The notes under the pieces were generated by a model. It saw only the letters and a program-made list of their open reading frames with translations, had not been told where the DNA came from and ran no database searches. A stretch of DNA of 64,000 nucleotides from contig CAUYUJ010020168.1 of the NCBI GenBank assembly GCA_963575745.1, forward strand, positions 98,699 through 162,698, read 5' to 3'. The DNA comes from Prorocentrum cordatum. Its lineage: Eukaryota; Sar; Dinophyceae; Prorocentrales; Prorocentraceae. Position numbers and translations under genes: made by a program. This document shows positions 10,273-21,459 of the stretch, in pieces. How positions within the stretch are numbered: the first letter of the stretch is position 1; each line of letters opens with the position of its first letter.

Positions 10273-13200
10273 AGGTACTACCTGCAAGAGCGGCTCAAAG
10301 GACAGCAGCAGGGCCAAAACGAGTACTACCTGCTGGTTGGGGACACGAAGTGGGCCATGGAGTGGACAGAGCGCGACACGACGGCAGGCACCCCGAGCCC
10401 CTCCACAATCTCCAAGTCCTCGCCAACTGTGGATTTCTTGGCAGAGATGACGCACGTCTGGCCTCCCGCCCCCGGCGCCAAGGCCTCGGGCACAGACCGG
10501 AGCTGCCCCGCCGGAATCGCGCCAGTCCACTACGACGCCAAGAGGAACGGTCCCTTTCACGACAGCGACGACACAGTTACAAGGCCAAGCCCGGGCCAGC
10601 CATACTACAGGGTCGATCGCACCACGAGGGAGACTCAATTCAACAGGGTTAACGCGGCGATACGGGAATTCTGATGCGATAGGGCGGCCCTCTGGGGCAC
10701 CGCCCCCCCGCCCATCGTTTGGGCGCTCGCCCTTCGGCGCGAGGACTGCGACAGCAAGGCCGGGAGCCCTGGCCGTGCCAGCGCAGGGCGAGGCGGCAGA
10801 ACTCCTGCTGGCGCAGGCCTCGGTGACACTGGAGCGCACTATCGACGACCCCGACCAACCCTGCGCCAACCCGCGTACGGGCACACCTGCACTGACGCCT
10901 CAGCAGGCGGAGGATTCCCCAGGCAGTTTCTTCCAACGACTGTTGCCAACCCCTAAGAAGGAACACCTTGTGCACATCTGTAACCTGCACCGCGCCAACG
11001 ACGCCCAGCGACGCTGCGTGCTTGCGACCCAGAACGCTCTCCTTCCCCCGTGCCACGGACCTCCCGGGACGGGGAAGACCAAGGTCGCAGCCTGCGTGGC
11101 GGACGCCTACATGTCTTGCCTCCCCCCAGGGTGGGGCGTAGGGTGTTTTGGCGGCACCAGCGGGTCCATGGACAACCTGGCAGAGCAAATCGGAAAGAAC
11201 CTGAACCCAGACAACAAGGACCTGTTCCCGCGAATGGCCACGCGCCTCGCACACGAAGACAAGGTAAAGGGCAGCGTAGCCAAAACGATCACCCCCGCCG
11301 CCAAGTACGCCAAGATGTACAACGTATCGGAGGACGAGGTCACCACGGGGCACGCAAGCTGGTTCCGCAAGTCCCGGGCGGAAGTCGCGACTGAGGCAAA
11401 ACTTATCTTGGCCACGCGCGAGGCGGGGGCTGAGCTCCGGGACAAGAAGCTCCTCATATGTATCCTCGACGAGGCAGGACAGACGTCCGAGCCCATGGCC
11501 ATCATGTCCCTGAACCACGCTGTCAGATGCGGGGCCAGGACGGTCCTCTTCGGCGACGAGCGGCAGCTGTGCCCGACGGTCAAATCCCAGCAGGCACTAC
11601 GCTGGGGGCTAGGAGTGTCCATTCTCGCCAAGTACGTGGCAGCCATAGGGGACATCCCCGAATGCAAGGAGTGCTATGGGATCCATCCGTCCCTGCTCGC
11701 GTGGCCCTCGCTCACGTTCTACGGGGGTAGACTGGTCTCCGCCATCCTGGACCCCATGCTACAGCGAACATGCGCCGAAGGACTGGAGTGGCCATTCGCA
11801 CGACCGCTGCCCGACCAAGAATACGAAGCAGCAAAGAACGAGGACGGCAACTACGAGCCTGACGACTCCGTGGTCGACACCGCGGGCGGATTCCGGAGCA
11901 AGGCAGCTCGCATGGCCCCGAAGGGAAGCGGCGACGCCGGCCACGACCGGCATCGCTTCATACTTGCTCACATCCCCATCGCAAGAGGTCCAGTCCAAGT
12001 TCCAGGAGGGCTACGCCAACATCCACGAAGCGCGCGCAGCGGTTGCACTGGTGAAGGCCCTCGTACCATGGGTAAGAAGGACCAAAAGCACCATCCTCGC
12101 ACTGTCGGCGCACAAGCTCCAGCTGACCCCCGCACTCGCAGGCAACCAGTGCACGCTCCACGACATCAGACGTTGCTCGCGGGCGGCGCAAGGGGAAGGA
12201 TCCGAGCCGAACGCGGGCGGCCCCGGTTCCTTGCGCCAACACGGACGGGGCAGCTCCAATGCCTCCCAGGCCATCAAGGGGCCCACGGGAGGGGCATGGC
12301 TCAATCACGCCACGGCGGCAAACGGCCTGAGCGAACACTTCAGTAGCATCGCAAACCTGTTCCCACACCTCCTGGAGAGCGAGGCGATCCGTGTCACCAC
12401 CATCGACGCCGCCCAGGGACAAGAGGCCTCCGTCGTCATCCGAATGACCACCCGGGCCAACTCCATGCTAAATTGGGGCCACGCTGATGACCAGCACCGC
12501 ATCAACGCGGGGCTGACGCGCTCGCAGTGCAACCTCGCAATGACCGCGGACGCAAGGATCTTCCGCGCGGCCACAGACGCTGCGCTCCATCACCTGAGCA
12601 CCTGGGCCCAGAGGGCAGACCTCGCTTTCGAATTCCACATCAACCGAGAGGGGACCCTGCGCCAGTCCAACGCTGATTCGAGGGTTTTCGTGGACGACAT
12701 CCCCGAGACGGCCAACCCAGAAGAGAAGGCCAGGCTGCTGGCGGAAGCTGAACGCAGACGGAAGGAGAAGGAAGTGATCAAGGCCCGCCAGGCTCAACAA
12801 GCTGGCTTCTCGGCGCGCGCCGACCACAACTGGAAGGACCTGGAGGACGACGTCAACGCTGCAGCGGCGAGACTACTGGGCTGCCCTGCATTCGGCCCAT
12901 GCCTACTATGGTGCCTCGGGCTACATCCACACCAGCACGGCGTTGCGGATCAGCCTGCAGACCCCAGCCTGCAGGACAGCAAGGGATGGAGCATGAACGG
13001 GCGCCTCTTTTTCTGCTCGGCACCTGTAGGACTGGACGCCGGCAACCTGGTTTACACTGCGGTCTTCGCGACCCTCATGCGGGCTATAGAGTCACGGACA
13101 ACGACGACGCACACGCACTCGACCCCAGCCTGATCCAGCCCCGAAAGGGCCGACCGAACATGCCGGCAGCGCGGCGCGTTAAGGAAACCTGCATCCCCAC

Positions 13201-14630
13201 CGACGTCCCCAGGCGCAGACCCATATGCTGGCAGCCATCTACCTGCAAGTGCCAAAGGCACAAGGAGCCACCCACACCGCCCGTGTTTCAAGCCTTCTGT
13301 AACATGGGCCCGAAGGGGCGCCCGGCCACATCTCTCAGCAGCCCCCTGGACAGCACCAGCGCGACCCTGGGTGCCATCCAGGCCAGGGTCCCCCTCGCCC
13401 TGTCCCTGCTCATGCATCGCGACCACGTGCCTGCCTGTGTCCGTACGGGGACGCCGAAGGCATTGGGGAGGTAATCGAGGCCATCCTCGGCTTGTGCGAG
13501 CCGCATCGCGCGCGCGACAAGACTGCTCGTGACCAGCTAGGCGCGGCGTCGTTCGGACTACAGTGGAAGCACTTCAAGCAGCTGCACTCGGCACTGGAGC
13601 TCCTGATCACCGCGGCGCCCCGCTTAGTCATGGTCGCCCACCACTGCCCCCGGGCCAAGAGCGCGAACTGCCCCGCGACCTGGAAGGACCTCGTGGCTAA
13701 GAAATTCCCACTCCAGGCCACCCTCGCGGTCATCGAAGGCACCGTGTCTACCGCCAACCTGTCAGCCCTCGCGCTCCATGATCGCGCCGCATGCGCACTC
13801 TACATCGACGGTCCGGCATCGGCCTCACCGACGACCCGACTAAGCTAGCAAGCAGCGTCACCTGGATAGGTGGAGGATACTCATACACGCGCCTGCACCT
13901 GGACGCGCCCGCCCCGCCCGGGCCACGCCCTGGAGTGACGCCAAGGCCCCCATGGATAGACGACCGAGACACCAGGTGGACGAAGGAGCAGAACAAGGCC
14001 GACTTCCACTGCCAAGGGTGCCCACGCGGCCCCTTCAAGCACGACGAAGGCGCCTACGTCAGCAAGCGGATTCGCCAAACCATTACGGTCAACAGGCTGA
14101 CGGAGCACTACCAAGGGAAGGGCCTGACCTGGCTTTGCATATGCTGCTGGACCACGAAGGCCATGGCAGAGCGACAGCCCATTCCAGACGACCTGGACTT
14201 CAAGGACTGGATCAACGACCGCCCCGACGACATGCCTGTTCGCACAACGCGAATGCGTCCGACGTCAGCACCCACGGCCCCAACGCCCCTGGACCAGCTA
14301 CTGGCCCCGCTGGAAGGCGACCTGAACCCTCTTAATGCGGGGGCCACCCTCCCAGCCAGTAACACGAACGACGATCGCCTGATCTCCCATTTCCACAAGA
14401 AGAATGTCGGCATCTGGCGATGCGACGGCTGCCCCCCGGGCACAGAAGGACACAGATGGGGGCCAGAACAGGCTGACCCTGGCATGTATGGGCACGCCGC
14501 TGACCCAAAAGGACTCCGCGCCGGCTTTAACCTGGTCCACGGGCTCCCACCCATACAACTAATGAGGGAGATCTTCCTGGCAAAGCGCTGGCACGCGGGC
14601 TGGTACTGCAAGGAATGCCTGGTCCACTAA
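10273..14630 (+). pseudogene. Decayed UPF1/DNA2-like SF1 helicase with C-terminal zinc fingers
   Basis: The reading moves through several frames: 10273-10674, then 10700-12010, then 11960-13110, then 13110-13470, then 13492-13840, then 13791-14630. Helicase motifs seen are GPPGTGKTK (Walker A, near 11060), CILDEAGQTS (motif II, near 11460), LFGDERQLCPTV, GIHPSLLAWP, TIDAAQGQE (near 12400) and LTRSQ (motif VI). Towards the end come zinc-binding patterns CQGCPRG, CICCW, CDGCPPG and WYCKECLVH. The same order of motifs is found in the minus-strand polyprotein at 26000-32887. The 14628-14630 stop is followed in the same frame by the next ORF, so both were probably one polyprotein. Confidence 0.8.
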
Positions 14631-14636
14631 TGGGAC

Positions 14637-16082
14637 ATGGCCCCGTCAGCAGTGAGCCAGGTACTCGACAGATACGGCCCCGACGTATGCCCGAGCGCAG
14701 GAGCCAGACCTCTCGCCGCACTACCAGGCACCCCCGCCTCGTCGTCAGAAGACGCAGCACGCCCCAACCAGGAAAAAATGCTGCGACGTGCTGCCGCCTG
14801 GGACGAGGAAGAGCGCATCTACTACGAGCGCCTCCACACCTCACTGCCGCCACCTCCCAAGGACAAGCAGCAACACTTTGCCTGGGACCCTGGCGCCACG
14901 GCTTCCGCCCAGCCACCCACCGGGCGAGCGTCCAGCAGCGGGCCCCAGCAGCACACCGCCCACCGAGCGGGAGTGCGTCCCGACCACACCTCCAACCAAG
15001 CTGAGTCACCAAGACCCGCCAGGGAAAGGCGCCTGACACCCTGCCCGCCCACTCACGGTGGCGATTCACTCCCGCCCACTCCGCGTGGCGACGAGCCGGC
15101 CCTGGCCCCGCCTGCTACAAGACCTACAGCTACCAACTCCGTCGGGGCGCCACCGGCTGTCGGCGCGGCACCTGAAAACCCCGGAGAGCGCACGGAACCC
15201 AGCAGCCGCGAGCGGCAGCAAGGGCGAGTCCCAGACACGCCCATCACGGGCTCCTTTTGCCCGCTCGCAACGGACAGCCCGTGCATCCAGGGCGGCGACT
15301 ACGTGGCCATGAGGAGTGACACCCTCCCCCGCGCCAGGTGGTTCAGCACTGCGGACAGCACCGAACCCCTGTCGACGCAGCCCCTGGACGGAGCGGTACT
15401 TGGACCCGTCCTCAATGTCTTGGCCCGCGAACAGGACGGGCGGACCCAGTTCGTCCAGATCGGCAGCGAGTGGCTGGAAGCATGGGGCACCGGTAACAAG
15501 ACGCTACGCGTGAACGTCCTCCGCGGAAACGCAGCGCTCCGGGCAGCACCCTTCCTGGACAGTACCCACAGCAAGGTGCACGGGACGCAGGCACCAGCGG
15601 CCCACGACAGTCCCAGGCTCGGCGCCGACATCGGGGGCGACAAAGCGACGTCCCCAGGAGGGACGCAGACCGGATCCAAGCTCGAACCTTACCCGCCGCA
15701 TGCAGACGCGCAGGATCCCACCAACGAACCTGCACCCCTTGTGCCCCCTAAAGAGGAGGACCCCGACTGGACCAATGACGACCAGGAACAAGAGAAGAAG
15801 CTGAGCCTTGCAGAGGCCTTAAGCACGGTCCATGCGGTCTCCTCATCCTCAGACTCCGACACAGTCGAGGAGCGCCAAGCCAAGACGAGTTCTCATAACG
15901 AACGACGCAGCAGTCCTGAGCACGACTCAAGCAGTACCGACCAGAATGCCGCCGACGCACCCACGGAACCGATCGTGCTTCTGAGGCCGTGGTCGACAAC
16001 CGGGAGCTCCACACGCGGACCCGGTCCGAAGGCCCGGAAAACAGACGACCAGCACTCAACCCCCTCCCTGCACACCAGCTAA
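14637..16082 (+). CDS. C-terminal disordered, charged module of the helicase polyprotein (481 residues)
   Basis: The frame is continuous with the helicase frame across the TAA at 14628-14630. Its start (MAPSAVSQVLDRYGPDV) aligns loosely with the in-frame continuation of the minus copy after CCRRCLVP (IGPATLDRILDRDF). The protein is rich in Pro, Ser, Thr and Glu, with one folded-looking segment (VLGPVLNVLAREQDGRTQFVQ). After 16082 a further RNA-binding-like, Arg-rich stretch (RPRPRPRPQPGRS) is visible with stops. I do not recognise a catalytic domain. Confidence 0.55.
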   Translation: MAPSAVSQVLDRYGPDVCPSAGARPLAALPGTPASSSEDAARPNQEKMLRRAAAWDEEERIYYERLHTSLPPPPKDKQQHFAWDPGATASAQPPTGRASSSGPQQHTAHRAGVRPDHTSNQAESPRPARERRLTPCPPTHGGDSLPPTPRGDEPALAPPATRPTATNSVGAPPAVGAAPENPGERTEPSSRERQQGRVPDTPITGSFCPLATDSPCIQGGDYVAMRSDTLPRARWFSTADSTEPLSTQPLDGAVLGPVLNVLAREQDGRTQFVQIGSEWLEAWGTGNKTLRVNVLRGNAALRAAPFLDSTHSKVHGTQAPAAHDSPRLGADIGGDKATSPGGTQTGSKLEPYPPHADAQDPTNEPAPLVPPKEEDPDWTNDDQEQEKKLSLAEALSTVHAVSSSSDSDTVEERQAKTSSHNERRSSPEHDSSSTDQNAADAPTEPIVLLRPWSTTGSSTRGPGPKARKTDDQHSTPSLHTS

Positions 16083-18037
16083 AGCGCTTGCGCAGCAGGG
16101 CGCGGGAGCCAGTCGCCTAGGAGTCGTACGCGACGGCGGCGAGGCGCGAGTCAAGAGAGACTGGCGACCGGACCCGTGCAGGGGAGCACGACCGCGACCG
16201 CGACCGCGACCGCAACCAGGGCGCAGCGAGGGCATCGTGGCGCAAGCACGACGCCAAGGACTGGGACAGAACCAGGGAACGCTACTGGGACCAGGACAAC
16301 GACAGTGGCAGGGGCACAGGGAGCACACCCTGGCGCCAGCCAGAACCACGCAGTTCTTACCACAGGGATGATCGCCGCCACCCGACCCCAGCCGGACGCG
16401 GGCAATCTTCCGCGTCGGCTGGCACGGCCGCCCACACGAGACAGCTGTCGCACACCTGAAGAGGCTGCAGGCGAAAGGGGGATACCACTTCAACGCAGCC
16501 TGGCATTCGTGATGCAGGCGTATGTGTAAGGAGCAAGGCAAAGGCAAATCCAAAGACCAAGTCCCTTTCGACCCGAACCGCTGGCAGCATTGGTTAATTG
16601 ACAAACTCCTGGAAGACATGAACACCAGCAACCATCACGTGGAAGCGTGGTCCCGCAACACAGGCGTCTACGTGGACTAGGATCGGGAGAAGACCCTGTA
16701 CTATGACGTCCAGAGGAAAAGAAAGGTCGGCAAGAGTGACGGGCGCGGAGAGGACCAGGCGCGCAGCTCCAGGTACAACGACAGCTGGACTGGAAAGCGC
16801 CCGCGGCACTGACCAGCTGGCGACGTGACCTCCTCGCACTGTCGCAGCACGACGCGACCGCCTCCACACTCCCACCACCTGTGCCCCCTTCCCCCCCCCC
16901 ACCTTTTCACCTGACGTGGGACCGTGCGTCCTCCTTTTCCCCCCCACCTGTACCCCCTCTGTACTTGTGGCGAGCACGCCCCATGAGCAGCGACTGCCTG
17001 CTGGTCCACCAGGTCTCCGACTGTACCTACTCCTCCCTTCCCTTTCACCTGTCTTTACATGTTCTGGGACCGTGTGTCCTACCTGTACCCATCGGGGCCC
17101 GTCCCCCATGTGAGCACCTGCGGTGCGGACTGGCACGACGACGGCTGGCGTGGCGCGCCCTGTCTTCTACATGTTCTGGGGCCGCGTGTCCTACCTGTAC
17201 CCACCGGGGCCCAGTCCCCCACGTGAGCACCCACGGTGCGTGCTGACGCGACGACGGCTGGCGTGGGACGCCGGCCTCTCCTCCCTGTTCACTTCTCCCC
17301 CCCCGTTCGCTTCCCCCCGTCCCATGGCGGCAGCGCCCGGCACTGCGCGGCTTCGGCCCGGTGCCGGGCGCTGCACCTTGCCGCCTCGGCGGCCCCGCTC
17401 GCCATGGCGCTGCGCGGCTCAGGCCCGGCCCTCGGCCATGCGGACGTCAGCGCATCATGCGTGGCTGTTCCGTCTTCACGCGCTGATGGTGCAAGGCAGA
17501 ATTTCTCCCTGCACTCCACCGACATCCTGTCGGACAAGGACGGCCCTCGTCAGTGGCCGCACCTCAAGGAGGCTGTTTCCTGGTCGTGGATTGGACTACC
17601 ACCCCGGGCCTCATCCGCATCACCCGGTGGCACAACGTTGCACATTTCCTTCGAGGTGCTCTTCTTCCTCCTGGGCCTCCTCCGCATCATCCGGTGGCAC
17701 AACAACGCTGCTCATCGCCTTCGTGGTGTTCCTCTCCCTCCTGGTCGTCGACCTGGTCGAGTGGCACGTCCTCCTCTGCAGTGCTTGAGGCTGGTGTTCG
17801 CGAAGTGCCGTTGACGGCAACACCACATCGCTCGCCCTCCGGGTCTTCGCCTCCGCTACCTGTCCGCGGCGTACCTTTTCCTGTGCAAGCTCTCTGGCAC
17901 CGCCTGCACCCCGGGTTCCGCCCGCTCTGGCCGCCTGAGGCCCCGCCTTCCTGTGCCCTGTCTCCCTGATTAAAGCTGTGCGTAGCCCGCCTAGCTTTTA
18001 GCGGAAGAGGTTCGCTCTCGCCCCGCCGACCAAAAAA
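16083..18037 (+). other. 3' region of the truncated retroelement, with internal tandem repeats and A tail
   Basis: After remnants of coding sequence up to about 16800, the region is pyrimidine-rich and carries tandem repeats. Units of about 108 bp containing CGTGTCCTACCTGTACCC and GACGACGGCTGGCGTGG lie at 17048-17265, with a weaker unit at 16915-17000. A repeat of about 70 bp (CATCANCCGGTGGCACAAC) lies at 17607-17745. It ends GCGGAAGAGG...CCGACCAAAAAA. Confidence 0.6.
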
Positions 18038-18050
18038 GTGTTATAATATG
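18038..18050. repeat. Target-site duplication, right copy
   Basis: GTGTTATAATATG follows the A tail of the inserted element and matches 10258-10270 at 12 of 13 bases. The satellite resumes directly after it. Confidence 0.8.
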
Positions 18051-18366
18051 TTCGGCTATGTCATGGTATGTTGTGTTGTGTCGTCTTAGTTTATGGCATG
18101 TTCTGTTCTGGTATGTTCGGTGATGCGATGTGATGCTCGATGTTGCCATGGCGTCGCTAAGTTATGTTATGTAATGGTATGTCATATTCGTGTTATGCTA
18201 TGTCATGGAATGTTGTGTCGTGTGATGTTATGTCGCGTTCGTCGTCGCTATGTTCTGCTGTCGTAATATGATCGGTTATGTGATTAGGTGACATGTTTTG
18301 ATATGTTATCTCAATGTGTGCTATGCTATGCTCGGCTCTGTTGTGTTATGTTGTGTTCTGTCGTGT
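18051..18366. repeat. AT-rich ATGTTATG satellite, right arm
   Basis: The motifs match 5665-10257, including GTTATGTTGTGTTCTGTCG followed by TCGTCG at the border with the GC-rich units. It was one array before the retroelement inserted. Confidence 0.75.
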
Positions 18367-18662
18367 TCGTCGAAGGCACGAGGCGGGATCATCGGGACAA
18401 CTTAGGGTCTGGCGGCCGCGGCATGCAGGGCGGGGTTGGCCGGGCGCGAGGCGGGATACCCAGGATACTCGAAACTCCCCCGGGGCAACTTGGTGTCTGG
18501 CGGCCGCGGCATGCAGGGTGGGGTTGGCCAGGCGCGAGGCGGGAAAACCAGGATACTCTGGACTCTCGGGACAACTTGGGGTTTGGCGGCCGTGGTATGC
18601 AGGGCGGGGTTGGCCAGGGGGCCTGTTTTCGAGATCTAACAGCCCCAATCTGTCGGGTGGAG
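18367..18662. repeat. Three tandem GC-rich units of about 85 bp, array B
   Basis: The unit is the same as in 7357-7642: GGGACAACTTNGGGTCTGGC, then GGCCGCGGCATGCAGGG and GGGGTTGGCC. It has the same tail (ATCTAACAGCCCCAATCTG then TCGGGTGG) and the same left flank. Units here are somewhat longer because of extra bases after GGGATACCCAGGATACTC. Confidence 0.7.
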
Positions 18663-18779
18663 AACAATAAGAATCTCCTCAGAGAAAAAACACATCGAAC
18701 TGTTTACCTCCCTCAAGGAATTCTAAAACTTCTTTATAGCCTTCTCTGGCCACTGCCCCCCCCCCCCCTGGCCCCAGAA

Positions 18780-21425
18780 CCGCCCCAAACATTGTAGCTT
18801 ATCGTTTTCTCGCCATCCCGACACCTTCTCGACGTTGCCGGCGCAGTCCTGCGTGATACTGCTCAGCGCGGGGTACCCAGCGGCAGGGAAGTCAGGGTGC
18901 TGAAGCCAATCGGACACCACGGTCCGCTCGCGCCGCCAACCGATTGTCTGGATGAGGGTGGCAGTCTTGAAAAAGGCCCCGTATCCGTCGCCACCCCACT
19001 GGTAGAGCCAGGAGGTAGTGGCGAAGGTGTAGATCTGTCCGTTCTCGATGCGCAGCCACTCGGTGCAGCCTGCGCCCGCAGTGTAGGATCCTTTCTTGCA
19101 GATCTCAGCGCTCACATAAGTGCCAGAGTTTTTCTTGCAGACGCCCTGTTCCTCCTCCGAGCCAGCCTCCGCGGAGACCACCGCCTGCGCGAAACGCAAG
19201 CCCGAGAAGTGCCCGAAGCCACCGTCCGCGCACTCCGACGCTGAGTGCTTCAGCGCCTCCTTCAGCACCGAGCCATTGACAGCGATGACAACGATGTTGT
19301 TGTTGTACGGCATCACTCCCTCAAGCTCGTTGAGCGTCACAGGCCCAGCGGAGAGCCCGCCCTGGATGCCGCCAGTGCTGATCATCGCGAAGTGGCACAC
19401 GCTGTCGCCGAAGCTGAACATGGCGTCGGCGAGCAGGCGCGTGATTGGGCAGTCCTGCGACCAACAGATGTACCTGTCGTCGGTGCTGTACTCGACTGGC
19501 TGTAACAGCTCCACGATCGTGGCGCCGAGGGCCTGCTGCGCCTCTTCGTAGTACGTCTTCACGGCAGCCGCGAGGTCGCCCTGGCCCTGCGTGCCGTCGT
19601 CCACAGACTCGTCCATAGTGACCAGACCACCATGCCACCTTACCGCGTGCGCGCGGGCGCTGATATCCACGGTGACACTGCCCACCTGGGTGCCCTTAGG
19701 CGGCGAGCTGACCACCAGGATGCGCTTTCCTGGCACCACCTTGCTCTCCACAGCGATCTGGTGCACGCCGGCCCAATCGAAGCCGTCCACGTCGCCGTAC
19801 AGGGCACCTGCTAGGTCACCAGCCGATATGATCGACAGCGCCGCCACGTCGATCCCAACCGAGTTCTGCAGCACCGCGAGAGCTTCCTGCACGTTCAGCC
19901 CCAAAAGAGCCACGACGAGGCCCACCTCCTCGTGCTCGCGCAGCTGGCTCACGGCTGCCGCCACATCCACGGACAACACGCTGGCGTCCTCACTCTGCGG
20001 GTTTATCTGCCAGTCTGTGCCCACGATGGACTTGGTGCTGACCTCGTCTGACATCACGCCGATGATCCCGACCTTGCGGGTGCCCAGAGTGGCCACGTGG
20101 TACCTGGAGACGGCATCCCTCACGCTATCCCAGTCAGCTCCAGCAACGTCCACATTCGTCATCACCACAGGGCCGCCATAGCCCTGCAACATGCTGTTCA
20201 CGGCAGACGCCACCTCAGCCTTCGCGCTCCCCTGGAAGTCACGGAAATTGGTCGCCACGACAGTGTAGTTCTGCAGGTTCAGCAAGTGACCGTCAGCCGC
20301 GCCCGAATGCGAGGCGGCGAAGTCGCCGCCAAAGTAATGATTTCCAGCGTCCACGACGAGGACGCTCGCACCGACCTCTTGGCGCACGGACTCGAAGAAC
20401 TTGCCCCTCCGCTCTGCGCCGCCGACGCAGCCGGCGGAGATGTTGCCAGAGGTCGGGTCGTAGCACGGCCCACTGCCAGTTGGCAGGGAGGCTCCCGCCA
20501 CCTCGGCGGTGTGCAGCAGCCGCAACGAGAAGCACTCCTCGGTCTCAGTCCACGAAGAGAAGGCGCTGGGGCACCACGACCCGGCGCGGTGCACCGGGTT
20601 GCTGGCGGTGCCGCAGGCGAACTCAAAGAGGCCGTCGCTCCAGAGGTCCCAGAGCCCAGGCGTGCCGAGCAGGGCATCGCACGCCGCGTACGCGAGACCC
20701 TCGCCCGGCGGCGACTCCACCGCACCTGCGAGCCCCCCGACGCCGTCGAACAGCACCGCGGGGCCGCCCACGAGCACCTCGCCAGGGAGGTCACTCTCGA
20801 GTGCGCCGAAGGATGAGCATCCGTCCGCGCTGCGCCAGCGTGACGACTGCACAGTGCCCGCGCCGTCGACCAAGACCTGTATGTTCTGCGACATCTGCGG
20901 GTATCCGTCCGAGGCAGCAAAGCGGCCCGCGGCCGTCAGCCAGGAGAGGAAGGTCGCGTTGGTGACGCGCCTCACCTCGAATCGCGCGGAGGCGTCGACC
21001 AGGCCGTGCAGGTGGCCGGGAGCCATGCTGCCGCCCGCCACCAACCTCCCCGCTGCATCAAGCCCGTCTGGAGTCAGCACGCTGGCAGGCAGCACTGCGA
21101 CATGGCACGCGTCACAGCCGGCGAGCAGGGCGTTGGCAAGTAGCGTGCCCAGCGCGCACGATCTGCCTTGGCACGCCGTGGCATCAGCAGACACGTCGCC
21201 CAGCAGACGAGGCACGACGACGCTGTGGAAGTTGGCTGCGTTACCGCACATGTGGGTGGTGGTGGTGGCCGATACGGTCGTCGTGGTGTACGTCGTCGCG
21301 GTGTCGTTCCCGGCGGCCTCCGCCGAGGCCGCGGCGGGAGCCAGCAGCAACGACGCCGCCATGAGAGCGAGCACGCTCCTGCGCCTGCGTCCAGCCCCCA
21401 GGCCGCGGATGGGCACGACGACCAT
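18780..21425 (-). CDS. Secreted 5'-nucleotidase-like ectodomain (possible first part of the TIR receptor gene)
   Basis: The ATG at 21425 is followed by an Arg-rich n-region and a hydrophobic core (SVLALMAASLLLAPAAASA), a clear signal peptide. A partial, degenerate copy of a nucleotidase C-terminal-like domain follows (CALGTLLANALL). A calcineurin-like phosphoesterase fold then begins near VLVVDAGNHYFGG and ends near KVGIIGVMSDEVS. A good 5'-nucleotidase C-terminal domain closes it (CPITRLLADAMF, STGGIQGGLSAG, LNELEGVMPYNN, WLYQWGGDGYGAFF). Family knowledge: active enzymes have DAGD and GNHE metal-binding motifs; here these read DAGN and ATNF, so phosphohydrolase activity is doubtful. The frame runs on to 18723 without a convincing C-terminus, into a poly-G/C tract, which suggests a splice donor near 18790. 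The frame extended to 21659 uses a GTG and has no support. Confidence 0.75.
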
Positions 21426-21459
21426 GCACGCCCGCTCCTCGAGAAGGCTCAAATGACAC

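Larger units (their letters stand above)
10271..18037 (+). mobile_element. 5'-truncated non-LTR retroelement carrying UPF1-like helicase and C-terminal module
   Basis: A GC-rich 7.77-kb block interrupts the satellite. It begins abruptly inside the helicase polyprotein, at about residue 390 of the copy at 32887-26000. It carries helicase, zinc-finger and C-terminal coding sequence in that order, then a long non-coding 3' region ending CCGACCAAAAAA at 18037. A 13-bp duplication flanks it. A 5' truncation, an A-rich tail and a target-site duplication are the signature of target-primed reverse transcription. The copy is decayed, with at least five frame changes and stops, and is far diverged at protein level from the minus-strand copy. 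Confidence 0.85.
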
